Below are positions 54,979 through 64,000 of a stretch of DNA of 64,000 nucleotides, one piece after another. Under the pieces are notes generated by a model that searched no databases, was not told the DNA's origin, and saw only the letters and a program-made list of their open reading frames with translations. Within the stretch, counting starts at the first letter, position 1. The number at the start of each line of letters is the position of its first letter. The position numbers and the translations under genes are program-made. This DNA is from Rhizobium lusitanum (GTDB lineage: Bacteria; Pseudomonadota; Alphaproteobacteria; Rhizobiales; Rhizobiaceae), in NCBI RefSeq assembly GCF_014189535.1, contig NZ_CP050307.1, positions 1-64,000 of the forward strand, written 5' to 3'.

Positions 54979-56268
54979 ATGTTTAAGCGAATTCCGATAA
55001 CAGCGTCGAATTTAACCAACCATCAAATCGGCACGGACGATATCCTGGTGGCGCCAGATTCGACCAGTATTCTTTATGGTGATGCCGGAGGGAGCCTGTT
55101 GAAACACTCGACGGGTGGCAACGATAATCTGACCATACATGGCTCGGGTAACTTTTATGGCGATGCCGTCAAAAACATTGCTGACCACGCGATCGGCGGC
55201 GATGATATTCTGTCCGCGCAGATAACCGGGCCAATCGGCTCCACGGCCAATTTGTATGGGGACGGGGGCGGAAGCATCTCTGACTGCGCGAAGGGCGGCA
55301 ATGACGTTCTCAGTGCGGCTTCAAGTTCAACCAACATCGCAGTCGCGATGTATGGTGACGCCGGAAAGCACATGTCGGGCCATGCAGCGGGAGGCGATGA
55401 TACCTTTAAGCTTTCTGCTTTTCAGAACACGTTCACAATCTATGGAGACGCTGGCGGCGACATGAAGGATCATGCCGTTGGTGGTAACGACACAGCCACG
55501 GACGGCAGCTCTGAAGGGTTCGTTACATTCTACGGCGATGCGGGCAGAAATATATCCGGTCACGCGCATGGCGGTAATGACGTTCTCAATACAGGTCTCG
55601 AAGACAGCGTGACTTTTTACGGCGATGCTGGCGGCAATCTCGGCGATCATGCCGTTGGCGGCAACGATACCATGAACGTTGCTTCTGTCGGGGCCGTTCT
55701 GGCCTATGGCGATGCGAAGAGCATGTCGGGTCATGCCCACGGTGGTGACGACAGCCTTATCGTTAGGGCGCAACAAACCGCGAATGATATACTCGTGGGT
55801 GATGCGCAAACGATGTCGGGCAATGCTCATGGAGGCGACGACGTGCTGAATGTCGACGCCGTTCGCCACAGGGAAGGGTCTATTACTCTTATTGGCGACG
55901 CCCAAACGATGTCTGGTCATTCTCGTGGCGGCAACGATACTCTGATCAGCGGCAACGGAAACGACGATATGTGGGGTGACGCGCAGGTAATGGTTGGTCA
56001 CGCCAAAGGTGGAAACGACACGTTCGTGTTTAAATTCAATAACGGCCAGGACAAAATCGGGGATTTTGGTCAGGGCGCTTACGGCGCGGGATCGAATTGG
56101 GGAACCGACCATATTGACGTTTCCGCGCTGGGAATCCACGACTTCAGCCAGCTTAATATTTCAGCGTTCGACCCAACCACGCACGACAGCATGATTTTAT
56201 TCGGTACGGGCGATGTGGTTGTGCACAGCCAGCATGCGCTGATGGCAGACGATTTCTTGTTTGCATAA
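54979..56268 (+). CDS. RTX-like calcium-binding protein with GDA-GGND repeats, likely type I secreted
   Basis: A 429-residue acidic protein. Eleven repeats of 28 to 39 residues share the pattern [YWVI]-G-D-A-x(2,4)-[MIL]-x(2)-H-A-x-G-G-[ND]-D-x-[LF], for example YGDAGRNISGHAHGGNDVL. The Asp- and Gly-rich turns resemble RTX calcium sites but with a longer period than the classic nonapeptide. It has no N-terminal signal peptide and ends in ADDFLFA, which fits a type I C-terminal signal. ATG at 54979 has GGAGGAGG eight bases before it. Being next to prsDE makes it the likely first substrate. Role perhaps adhesion or matrix, by analogy only. Confidence 0.82.
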   Translation: MFKRIPITASNLTNHQIGTDDILVAPDSTSILYGDAGGSLLKHSTGGNDNLTIHGSGNFYGDAVKNIADHAIGGDDILSAQITGPIGSTANLYGDGGGSISDCAKGGNDVLSAASSSTNIAVAMYGDAGKHMSGHAAGGDDTFKLSAFQNTFTIYGDAGGDMKDHAVGGNDTATDGSSEGFVTFYGDAGRNISGHAHGGNDVLNTGLEDSVTFYGDAGGNLGDHAVGGNDTMNVASVGAVLAYGDAKSMSGHAHGGDDSLIVRAQQTANDILVGDAQTMSGNAHGGDDVLNVDAVRHREGSITLIGDAQTMSGHSRGGNDTLISGNGNDDMWGDAQVMVGHAKGGNDTFVFKFNNGQDKIGDFGQGAYGAGSNWGTDHIDVSALGIHDFSQLNISAFDPTTHDSMILFGTGDVVVHSQHALMADDFLFA

Positions 56269-56460
56269 GCGGCGGAGGGGGCAGAGGTTCTTTTCGCGGA
56301 TCCGCCGAGCGGCAGCTTCCATTTGATGAAGCTGCCATCGGATGGCGGGGATATCGGATCCCCAGTGATATCGACAGGTTTTGCGTTTTGTTGGCGTTGG
56401 ATGTTCGCGGTCCATACAGTTTTGGAAGCGCGGGCGGGTTCACTTGCCCTGGAGGTAGAC

Positions 56461-57630
56461 ATGTCTACGATTGATCTTACCAAGTACAAGCTGACGTTTG
56501 GCGACGAGTTCAACACGCGTAGCATTTCTCAGACGGGCAATGGCACGACTTGGGCAGATATCCGTCCGCAATGGCGTCATGACGCCAATTCCGATATCGG
56601 CTTTGGTCATTCTTCATTTGTCGACCCTTCGTCGGGCTACGATCCTTTCAAGGTGAGCAACGGTGTGCTGACGATTACGGCCGTGCCCGACCGCACTGCA
56701 TCGGGCATGCCCCACAGTTGGGAATCCGGCCTGATCACCACGCAAGGGCATTTTTCGCAAACCTATGGCTACTTCGAGATGCGGGCTGACTTCTCGAACC
56801 TTGCGGGAGCATGGAGCGCGTTCTGGCTTCTGCCGAACCATGTGATCTCCGATCCGAACAAAGCCGGGCACTGGCAGGAACTTGATGTCGTAGAAAACTA
56901 TGGGAGTTTTGAGAAGGGTGTATATAGCGGCATTCACACGACGGATGCGGCGCCGAACGCTAACTGGCAACAAAATTTGCAGGTCTATAGTGAGCTCGCG
57001 CACCCAACCGGTTTTCACACATATGGATTGGATTGGAATGCGGATACCATAGGCCTCTACGTCGACGGTCAGCTTATGGGAACGAAGGCCACGCCTAGCG
57101 ACATGCATGGGCCAATGTATCTGCTGGCCAATCTGGCCACGCAGAACGATCCCCATAACAATGCGGATATTACCAAAGCGCCGATTTCAGAGCAGATCGA
57201 TTATATCCGGGTGTATTCTCACCTTCCTGCCACTGCCGCCACTCCCCCCGTAACCGTCACTCCGCCAGCGAGCGGCGCATCCACTATCGGTACTGGAGCG
57301 GACAAACTCGTTTTTTTGATCAGCGAGGACGCTTATCTCGGCGACGCCCAATACAGGGTTGCGGTCGATGGAAAACAAGTCGGTGGAATTCAGACGGCCC
57401 ACTCTCATCACGGCTCCGGCCATTCGGACCACTTATTGGTGCAGGGTGATTGGGACAAAGGTAGCCATGATGTCAGCGTGACGTTCCTGAATGACGCTTG
57501 GGCCGGAACAACCGCTACGGACCGAAATCTCTACTTGGATGGCGCTACCTACGATGGCGCAGATGTCTCCGGCGCGGAACATGCGTTGATGGGCGTCAGC
57601 GCATTCCATTTCCATGTCTTTGATATTTGA
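56461..57630 (+). CDS. GH16 endo-beta-glucanase with C-terminal carbohydrate-binding module, likely type I secreted
   Basis: A 389-residue enzyme. The glycoside hydrolase family 16 domain (about residues 5-260) has the catalytic E-L-D-V-V-E at 140-145, with nucleophile Glu140, Asp142 and acid/base Glu145, and WSAFWLLP before it. The class cleaves beta-1,3/1,4-glucans and bacterial exopolysaccharides; rhizobial ExsH, ExoK and PlyA are relatives. After a Pro/Thr linker a module with VTFLNDAWAGTTATDRNLYL resembles the calcium-dependent xylan-binding families CBM36/60. No signal peptide. GGAGGT six bases ahead fixes ATG 56461. It follows the RTX-like gene by 192 bases and is a likely cargo of PrsDE. 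Polymer not shown. Confidence 0.88.
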   Translation: MSTIDLTKYKLTFGDEFNTRSISQTGNGTTWADIRPQWRHDANSDIGFGHSSFVDPSSGYDPFKVSNGVLTITAVPDRTASGMPHSWESGLITTQGHFSQTYGYFEMRADFSNLAGAWSAFWLLPNHVISDPNKAGHWQELDVVENYGSFEKGVYSGIHTTDAAPNANWQQNLQVYSELAHPTGFHTYGLDWNADTIGLYVDGQLMGTKATPSDMHGPMYLLANLATQNDPHNNADITKAPISEQIDYIRVYSHLPATAATPPVTVTPPASGASTIGTGADKLVFLISEDAYLGDAQYRVAVDGKQVGGIQTAHSHHGSGHSDHLLVQGDWDKGSHDVSVTFLNDAWAGTTATDRNLYLDGATYDGADVSGAEHALMGVSAFHFHVFDI

Positions 57631-57648
57631 ATGTTGCATGCCACTGAG

Positions 57649-58078
57649 GGCACCGTAAAATTAAAGGGTTCTGATCGAAAGTCTCGTCGTCCGCCTTCGC
57701 TTATGCAGCCCGCAGGCGTGCGATTTTGTTCCACACTTGCATGACTTCGGTTCGCGGTAACGGTCGGACGGAATATCATGGCGTGGAATGTGAAAGAGAT
57801 TGGCCACGGGGTCATGCATGGAAACGAAACGCTGAAGATGTCGGGCTGACTTGAAGCCCTTCATGATCCGCTCTCGCCGCCGGGTAGGTTGATGGGAATT
57901 CGCCGCCACCAGATCTTCGACCATCCGCAGACTGAGCGGAAAATGAAGATACAGCCAGACGGCATAAGCGATCACTTCAGCGGGAAACCGGTGGCGGCGA
58001 TAAAGGCGATCACGAGCGACTTGGATCATGCTGCAAGATCGCACAGACCAATCGCCGACAGCTTAACTTTACGGTGCC
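57649..58078 (-). mobile_element. IS6-family insertion sequence, internally deleted
   Basis: Terminal inverted repeats GGCACCGTAAAATTAA (57649) and TTAACTTTACGGTGCC (58063-58078) match with one difference and are IS6/IS26-like. The element is 430 bases, about half the usual 800, because the middle of the transposase is lost. The 8 bases on either side differ, so there is no target duplication. This is expected if flanking DNA has rearranged. Confidence 0.85.
57661..58044 (-). pseudogene. IS6-family transposase with internal deletion
   Basis: The start (YRRHRFPAEVIAYAVWLYL, FPLSLRMVEDLVAA) and the end (RRRERIMKGFKSARHLQRF, DPVANLFH) of an IS6-type transposase are joined in frame, and the DDE catalytic core between them is missing. 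It cannot transpose by itself. The reading frame remains open. Confidence 0.88.
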
Positions 58079-58698
58079 GCGTTGGCCGTTCTCGGTGTTC
58101 GGGCTTTGGTCGCTGCGATCCATTCCAGAGTTCGCGTCTCGGGATCGGCGTTCAGCGTGATGTCGGTGACGACAGCGGCGCTGTCGGCGCCGTTCGCGAA
58201 CACGCCCGCGATGCGATCCAGGTTTAGGCCGCCGATGGCCACGAGCGGTAGTGGTCCGATCCGGTCCTTCCATTCGCGCAGCCGGTCGAGGCCCTGTGGC
58301 GTCCACGGCATTTTCTTGAGGATGGTCGGATAAACCGGGCCGAGCGCGATATAGTCCGGGCTTGCGGCGAGGGCTGTCGCCAGTTCGGCCTCATCATGGG
58401 TCGAAAGCCCGAGCTTCAGGCCCGCCTTGCGAATGGCGCTGAGATCGGCAACGGCCAGATCTTCCTGTCCGAGATGGATGAAGTCGCATCCTTCTTCGAT
58501 GGCAAGCTGCCAGTGATCATTGATGATGAGCTGGCATCGATGCGTCGCGCAGATCGCCTTTGCCCTCTGGATTTCGGCGCGTATCTCCGACGACGTACGA
58601 TCCTTGATGCGCAACTGCACCAGCTTGACACCGAGCGGCACCAGCCAGGCAATCCAGTCGGCGCTGTCGACGATGAGATAGAAGGGGTCGAGCCTCAT
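58069..58698 (-). CDS. thiE: Thiamine-phosphate synthase, end altered by the IS
   Basis: A 209-residue TIM-barrel enzyme that joins the hydroxymethylpyrimidine and thiazole phosphates. Visible are [32 protein letters not shown], the ALGPVYPT loop and [12 protein letters not shown]. The ATG at 58698 overlaps the thiG stop by four bases. Its last codons (Ala, Pro, stop) lie in the IS terminal repeat, so the original C-terminus has been replaced. Since the barrel is complete, activity may remain. Last gene of the operon as it stands. Confidence 0.92.
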   Translation of the reverse strand: MRLDPFYLIVDSADWIAWLVPLGVKLVQLRIKDRTSSEIRAEIQRAKAICATHRCQLIINDHWQLAIEEGCDFIHLGQEDLAVADLSAIRKAGLKLGLSTHDEAELATALAASPDYIALGPVYPTILKKMPWTPQGLDRLREWKDRIGPLPLVAIGGLNLDRIAGVFANGADSAAVVTDITLNADPETRTLEWIAATKARTPRTANAAP

Positions 58699-59468
58699 GC
58701 GAACACCGCCCTTCCGATCACCGGGGTCGATGGCACCGCCATGTCGCGCGGCTCCAGCATGCCGGCGCCAAAGGCCTGTCGGCCTGCATCGATCGCCTTG
58801 GCAAAGGCGCCGGCCATGGCGGCGGGGTCGCGGGCGCTGGCAACGGCGGTGTTGAGCAGCACCGCATCGAAGCCGAGCTCCATGACCGTCGTCGCATGCG
58901 ACGGCCGGCCGATACCGGCATCGACAATCAGCGGGATATCTGGGAAATGCGCCCGCATGGCTCGAAGGGCGGACAGATTGAGCGGGCCAGCGGCGCTGCC
59001 GATCGGCGCGCACCACGGCATCAGGACCTTGCAGCCCGCTTCCAGCAATCGTTCGGCCACCACCAGATCGTCGGTCGTATAGGGAAAGACGTCGAAGCCT
59101 TCGCTGGCGAGAATGCGTGCGGCCTCCACTAGCCCGAAGACATCTGGCTGCAGCGTGTCGTGATTGCCGATGACTTCAAGCTTGATCCAGTTGGTCTGGA
59201 ATACCTCGCGCGCCATCTTGGCCGTCAGCACGGCTTCGGAAACGCCGTGACAGCCGGCGGTATTGGGAAGCACGCGAACGCCAAGCGCGCGGATCATCTC
59301 GAAGAACGCGCCGCCATTGCGGCCGCCGGCGGTCTCGCGGCGCAACGATACCGTTACGATCTCCGTTGCCGATTGTCTGACGGCCTCTGCGAGAATGGCG
59401 GGAGAGGGATAGCGCGCGGTGCCCAATAGAAGGCGGGACGCGACTTCGGTTCCGTAGAGAGCAAGCAT
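58695..59468 (-). CDS. thiG: Thiazole synthase
   Basis: A 257-residue TIM-barrel enzyme that makes the thiazole ring from deoxyxylulose phosphate, dehydroglycine and ThiS thiocarboxylate. The Schiff-base Lys is in [33 protein letters not shown] at the start and [20 protein letters not shown] near the end are standard. Start at 59468, three bases after the thiS stop. Confidence 0.95.
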   Translation of the reverse strand: MLALYGTEVASRLLLGTARYPSPAILAEAVRQSATEIVTVSLRRETAGGRNGGAFFEMIRALGVRVLPNTAGCHGVSEAVLTAKMAREVFQTNWIKLEVIGNHDTLQPDVFGLVEAARILASEGFDVFPYTTDDLVVAERLLEAGCKVLMPWCAPIGSAAGPLNLSALRAMRAHFPDIPLIVDAGIGRPSHATTVMELGFDAVLLNTAVASARDPAAMAGAFAKAIDAGRQAFGAGMLEPRDMAVPSTPVIGRAVFA

Positions 59469-59471
59469 GGG

Positions 59472-59669
59472 TCAGCCTCCTTGCATCGGGGTCAGGATTT
59501 CGATCCTGTCATTGTCGTTGAGGGCGTGGTCGGAGCGATCCTCGCGATGAACGAGTTCGCCGTTGACGGCGGTCGCAAGCCAGTCGCCCTCATAATCCAG
59601 CGTGATCAGCAGCTCGGAAAGCGTCGTGACAGGGATGGTCTGGGGCTCGCCATTGACGATCAGTCTCAT
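59472..59669 (-). CDS. thiS: Sulfur carrier protein ThiS
   Basis: A 65-residue ubiquitin-like protein ending in Gly-Gly (PMQGG), the residue that becomes the thiocarboxylate. It begins MRLIVNGEPQTIPV. It overlaps the thiO stop by four bases. The adenylating partner ThiF is not in the window. Confidence 0.93.
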   Translation of the reverse strand: MRLIVNGEPQTIPVTTLSELLITLDYEGDWLATAVNGELVHREDRSDHALNDNDRIEILTPMQGG

Positions 59670-60640
59670 GGGGCAGGCGCTCCTATAGAATTTCGGGAAA
59701 AGACAAGATCAGCGGTCTCAGCGGCCATGGCCGGTGCCAGCAGGAAGCCGTGGCGATAGAGGCCGTTGAGGATGACCGCGTTTCCCTCGCGCCTGACGCG
59801 CGGAAAATTGTCGGGGAAGGCCGGGCGGATGCCGGCGCCGGTTTCAACGACGGTGGCATCTGCGAAAGCAGGGTGCAGCGCATAGGCGGCGTTCAGCAAC
59901 TCCATCAGGGAACGCGCCGCGATAGGGCCGTCGAACTCCGTCTCGATCATCGTTGCGCCGACCATGAAAAGGCCGTCGCCACGCGGCACGATATAGACGG
60001 GAATACGCGGGTGCAGTAGGCGGACAGGCCTGATGAGTTCGACCTCATCGGTCTGAAGGTAGAGCATCTCGCCTCGCACCCCGCGTAACTCGCGGGTCTC
60101 TCCAATGCGTGCGCCGCCGGTGCAGTCGACAATATCGTCGAAACCCTGTTCGGTCGGATTCTCGCTGGCGAAGGTGACACCCTGTCTGCCAAGCTTCTCC
60201 TGCAGCGCCCTCAACACTCGCCGTGGATCGAGATGAGCTTCGCGCGAAAAGAACAGGCCTTGCCGGAAGCGCCCGGCAAGTGCCGGCTCCAACGTGGCCA
60301 AAGCTTCTTCTTCCACCCATTCATAACCCGTGGTGCGGCTAGCGAAGCGCTTCAGCTCGCCGTGATCGCGGGCCGGAGTGACCACCAGCGTCCCGTTTCT
60401 GTGTACCTCTCCAGGTAGGATCGCATCCCACCGATCGGGAGCGTCCATGCCACGTAAGAGCACGGCCTCCTCGGCGCTTTCACGCTCGCACCAGGGCGCC
60501 AGCATCCCGCCCGCGAGCCAGGATGCGGCATGGCCGAACCCTGGGCGCGGGTCGAAGACGGTGATGTCGGCGCCGCGAGCGTAGAGCTCATGCGCGACGG
60601 TGAGGCCGGCGACGCCGACCCCTTTGACAAGGACGCGCAT
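59666..60640 (-). CDS. thiO: Glycine oxidase ThiO
   Basis: A 324-residue FAD enzyme that makes dehydroglycine for thiazole synthesis. The nucleotide loop is GVGVAGLTVAHEL at the N-terminus. EVHRNGTLVV, the second glycine-rich VDCTGGARIG and YRHGFLLAPAMA near the end fit the family. ATG at 60640 is one base after the thiC stop; the longer frame to 60913 lies inside thiC and is spurious. Confidence 0.92.
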   Translation of the reverse strand: MRVLVKGVGVAGLTVAHELYARGADITVFDPRPGFGHAASWLAGGMLAPWCERESAEEAVLLRGMDAPDRWDAILPGEVHRNGTLVVTPARDHGELKRFASRTTGYEWVEEEALATLEPALAGRFRQGLFFSREAHLDPRRVLRALQEKLGRQGVTFASENPTEQGFDDIVDCTGGARIGETRELRGVRGEMLYLQTDEVELIRPVRLLHPRIPVYIVPRGDGLFMVGATMIETEFDGPIAARSLMELLNAAYALHPAFADATVVETGAGIRPAFPDNFPRVRREGNAVILNGLYRHGFLLAPAMAAETADLVFSRNSIGAPAP

Positions 60641-60641
60641 C

Positions 60642-62686
<2,045 letters not shown>

Positions 62687-62700
62687 GTGAATGTCGTGAA

Positions 62701-62729
62701 GGCTATGCTTTCGGTTCGGGTCATGTCAA
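62701..62729 (-). promoter_or_regulatory. Promoter of the thiamine operon
   Basis: On the minus strand TTGACA (62729-62724), a perfect -35 box, is followed after 17 bases by ATAGCC (62706-62701). Transcription would start close to 62694, just before the riboswitch. The -10 match is weak. Confidence 0.6.
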
Positions 62730-62791
62730 CCCCGCAGGTGAGGCGATGACACTGAGGCTTGGCCGCGAGGCTGTCCGGCCAAGCGACACTG

Positions 62792-63850
62792 CTACGTCTT
62801 GGGCGCGCTCGTCGTTTCGCGGGTGACGAGTTCGAAGCCGACATCCAGACGGCTCTCCGTCGGTTGCGGGACGGTGCCGTCCGGCTCCAGGATAGCCAGT
62901 AGCAACTCTCCGGTTTTTCGACCGATCATTGCGGCATCGACGCGGATGGTCGACAAGGCCGGCACGCATTGGCGGGCAATGTCGAAATCACCGAAGCCGA
63001 GAATGGAAAGGTCGTCCGGGATGACGATCTTGCGGCGGTGACATTCCATCAGCGCGCCGACGGCGGAAATGTCGGAAACCGCAAAGACGGCCTGAACGTC
63101 GGGCGCCCGCTGGAGAAGCGTGCTCAGCGCCTCAGCCCCGTGATCGTAGGACGAGGGCGCGGCATTCTGGCGAACGATGAAGTCGTCGGAAAGATCTGCC
63201 TCACGGAGGGTCGCGGCAAATCCGAGCAGGCGACTTTCGCCGCGAAAGTCGGTAGCGTCCGCGGTCACGGCCGATCCGATGGCGCCGATGCGGCGATGGC
63301 CGAGAGAGATGAGATGCCGGGCCGCCAGCCGCCCGACCTCGTAGTTGGAAAAGCCGACCGCATGGTCGATTGGGTGTTCCGACGCGTCCCAGATTTCGAC
63401 GATCGGAATGCCCGCCCGCAGCAGCATCTCGTTGGTCGCCTTGGTGTGGACCGCGCTGGCGATGACGATCGCATCCGGGCGTCGCGCCAGCATGGCGCGA
63501 ACGATGCGCTCCTCCTCCGCCAGGCTGTACAGGGTATAGCCGATCAGGAGCTGGTAGTCGGCGGCGCGCAGCGCACCCGCGAGGCCCTGTGCGGTGTCGG
63601 CGAAATTGGCGTTGGTCAGCGTCGGCAGGATCGCGGTGATGAAGTTGGTCCGGCGCGAGGAAAGTGAGCTGGCGGTCCGGTCCGGCACGTAGCCGAGTTG
63701 CTCGATCGCCGTCATCACGCGATTGCGTGTTGGTTCGGCGACCAGCGTCGGATCAGCCAGCACGCGCGACACGGTCATCTTCGAAACGCCGGCAAGCCGC
63801 GAGACGTCGCTCATGGTCGCCTTGCGGGATATGTCTGAAGGATGCGCCAC
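62792..63850 (-). CDS. LacI-family transcriptional regulator
   Basis: A 352-residue repressor. The helix-turn-helix is TMSDVSRLAGVSKMTVSRVL and the hinge has LGYVPDRTASSLSS. The effector domain is of the ribose-binding type, with the ending TRETTSAPK. It resembles GntR-type regulators of gluconate or sugar-acid genes. The best start is GTG at 63850, with AGGGGAA five bases ahead; an upstream TTG at 63877 would overlap the previous gene. It follows that gene by 19 bases and may control it. Effector unknown. Confidence 0.9.
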   Translation of the reverse strand: MAHPSDISRKATMSDVSRLAGVSKMTVSRVLADPTLVAEPTRNRVMTAIEQLGYVPDRTASSLSSRRTNFITAILPTLTNANFADTAQGLAGALRAADYQLLIGYTLYSLAEEERIVRAMLARRPDAIVIASAVHTKATNEMLLRAGIPIVEIWDASEHPIDHAVGFSNYEVGRLAARHLISLGHRRIGAIGSAVTADATDFRGESRLLGFAATLREADLSDDFIVRQNAAPSSYDHGAEALSTLLQRAPDVQAVFAVSDISAVGALMECHRRKIVIPDDLSILGFGDFDIARQCVPALSTIRVDAAMIGRKTGELLLAILEPDGTVPQPTESRLDVGFELVTRETTSAPKT

Positions 63851-63869
63851 GTTTTCCCCTGTTTTTGGT

Positions 63870-64000
63870 TCACGCAATCCGTTGGTAGACGAGATGATAG
63901 AACCGGCCGTCGCACATGCTCATCATCTCGTCGGTGATGGCGCGACCTTCCAGGCGAACGGGCGAGACGAGTGCCTCTTCCACAGCTTCCATCGTCGGAT
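63870..64000 (-). CDS. 3' end of an unidentified gene
   Basis: The minus strand is open from the window edge to the stop at 63870-63872 and encodes about 43 residues, ending in DEMMSMCDGRFYHLVYQRIA. I do not recognise the family. It is directly upstream of the LacI-type gene and likely in the same operon. Confidence 0.55.
   Translation of the reverse strand, partial: PTMEAVEEALVSPVRLEGRAITDEMMSMCDGRFYHLVYQRIA

Noticed and set aside
57649..58078. Intact IS6-family element
   Set aside because: The DDE core of the transposase is missing and the length is about half of normal.

Overview
The window looks like an alphaproteobacterial replicon of the order Rhizobiales (Rhizobium/Agrobacterium-like). 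The grounds are a PrsD/PrsE-type type I secretion operon with a GH16 glycanase, a thiC-thiO-thiS-thiG-thiE operon behind a TPP riboswitch, several sugar ABC transporters with their own kinases and regulators, an AbcR-like small RNA gene, and ribosomal protein S21 in its rhizobial form. Genus and replicon (chromosome, chromid or plasmid) cannot be settled from the sequence alone. The mix of accessory genes, relics and an IS remnant would suit a secondary replicon.

Layout. 1-8775: the 3' end of a large nonribosomal peptide synthetase (PCP-C-A-PCP-C-A-PCP-thioesterase) whose reading frame continues without a break into a glycosyltransferase domain. 8898-10745: an ABC exporter. 11192-13760: the relic of a type I secretion adaptor beside a 735-residue protein built almost entirely of octapeptide repeats. 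14390-17752: a membrane protein, a divergent MarR/DUF1330 pair, an aldo/keto reductase relic and a lipoprotein. 17839-24300: an RND efflux pump and adaptor, divergent from an OmpR/histidine-kinase pair. 24335-28212: a frameshifted alpha/beta hydrolase, a fatty-acid oxidation relic, a membrane protein and serA. 28720-34902: an LVIVD-repeat protein, an orphan sugar-binding protein with the wreck of its transporter, rsgA, a solitary BrnA-like antitoxin, a probable AbcR-type sRNA and a FucU-type mutarotase.

35262-48447 is a sugar-uptake island. It holds a MalK/UgpC-type transporter (ATPase, binding protein, two permeases, PfkB kinase), a TIM-barrel epimerase, and an Rbs-type transporter (binding protein, two-domain ATPase, permease) with an RpiR regulator and a second PfkB kinase. 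The first binding protein is frameshifted at its signal peptide and the Rbs-type ATPase has an in-frame amber codon ahead of its first Walker A motif. Strong intercistronic hairpins follow all three binding-protein genes of the window.

48522-57630: a PAS-GAF-GGDEF-EAL protein, rpsU read from a TTG start, then prsD-prsE with two likely substrates, an 11-repeat RTX-like protein and a GH16 glucanase with a carbohydrate-binding module. A perfect 21-bp palindrome lies just upstream of prsD. 57649-58078 is an internally deleted IS6-family element whose terminal repeat supplies the stop codon of thiE. 58069-62729 is the thiamine operon with promoter and riboswitch, and the window ends in a LacI-type regulator and the 3' end of an unidentified gene.

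Single-base lesions in otherwise intact genes (near 16655, 24989, 36480 and 43759) recur. They mean either recent decay or sequence errors, and raw reads would separate the two.
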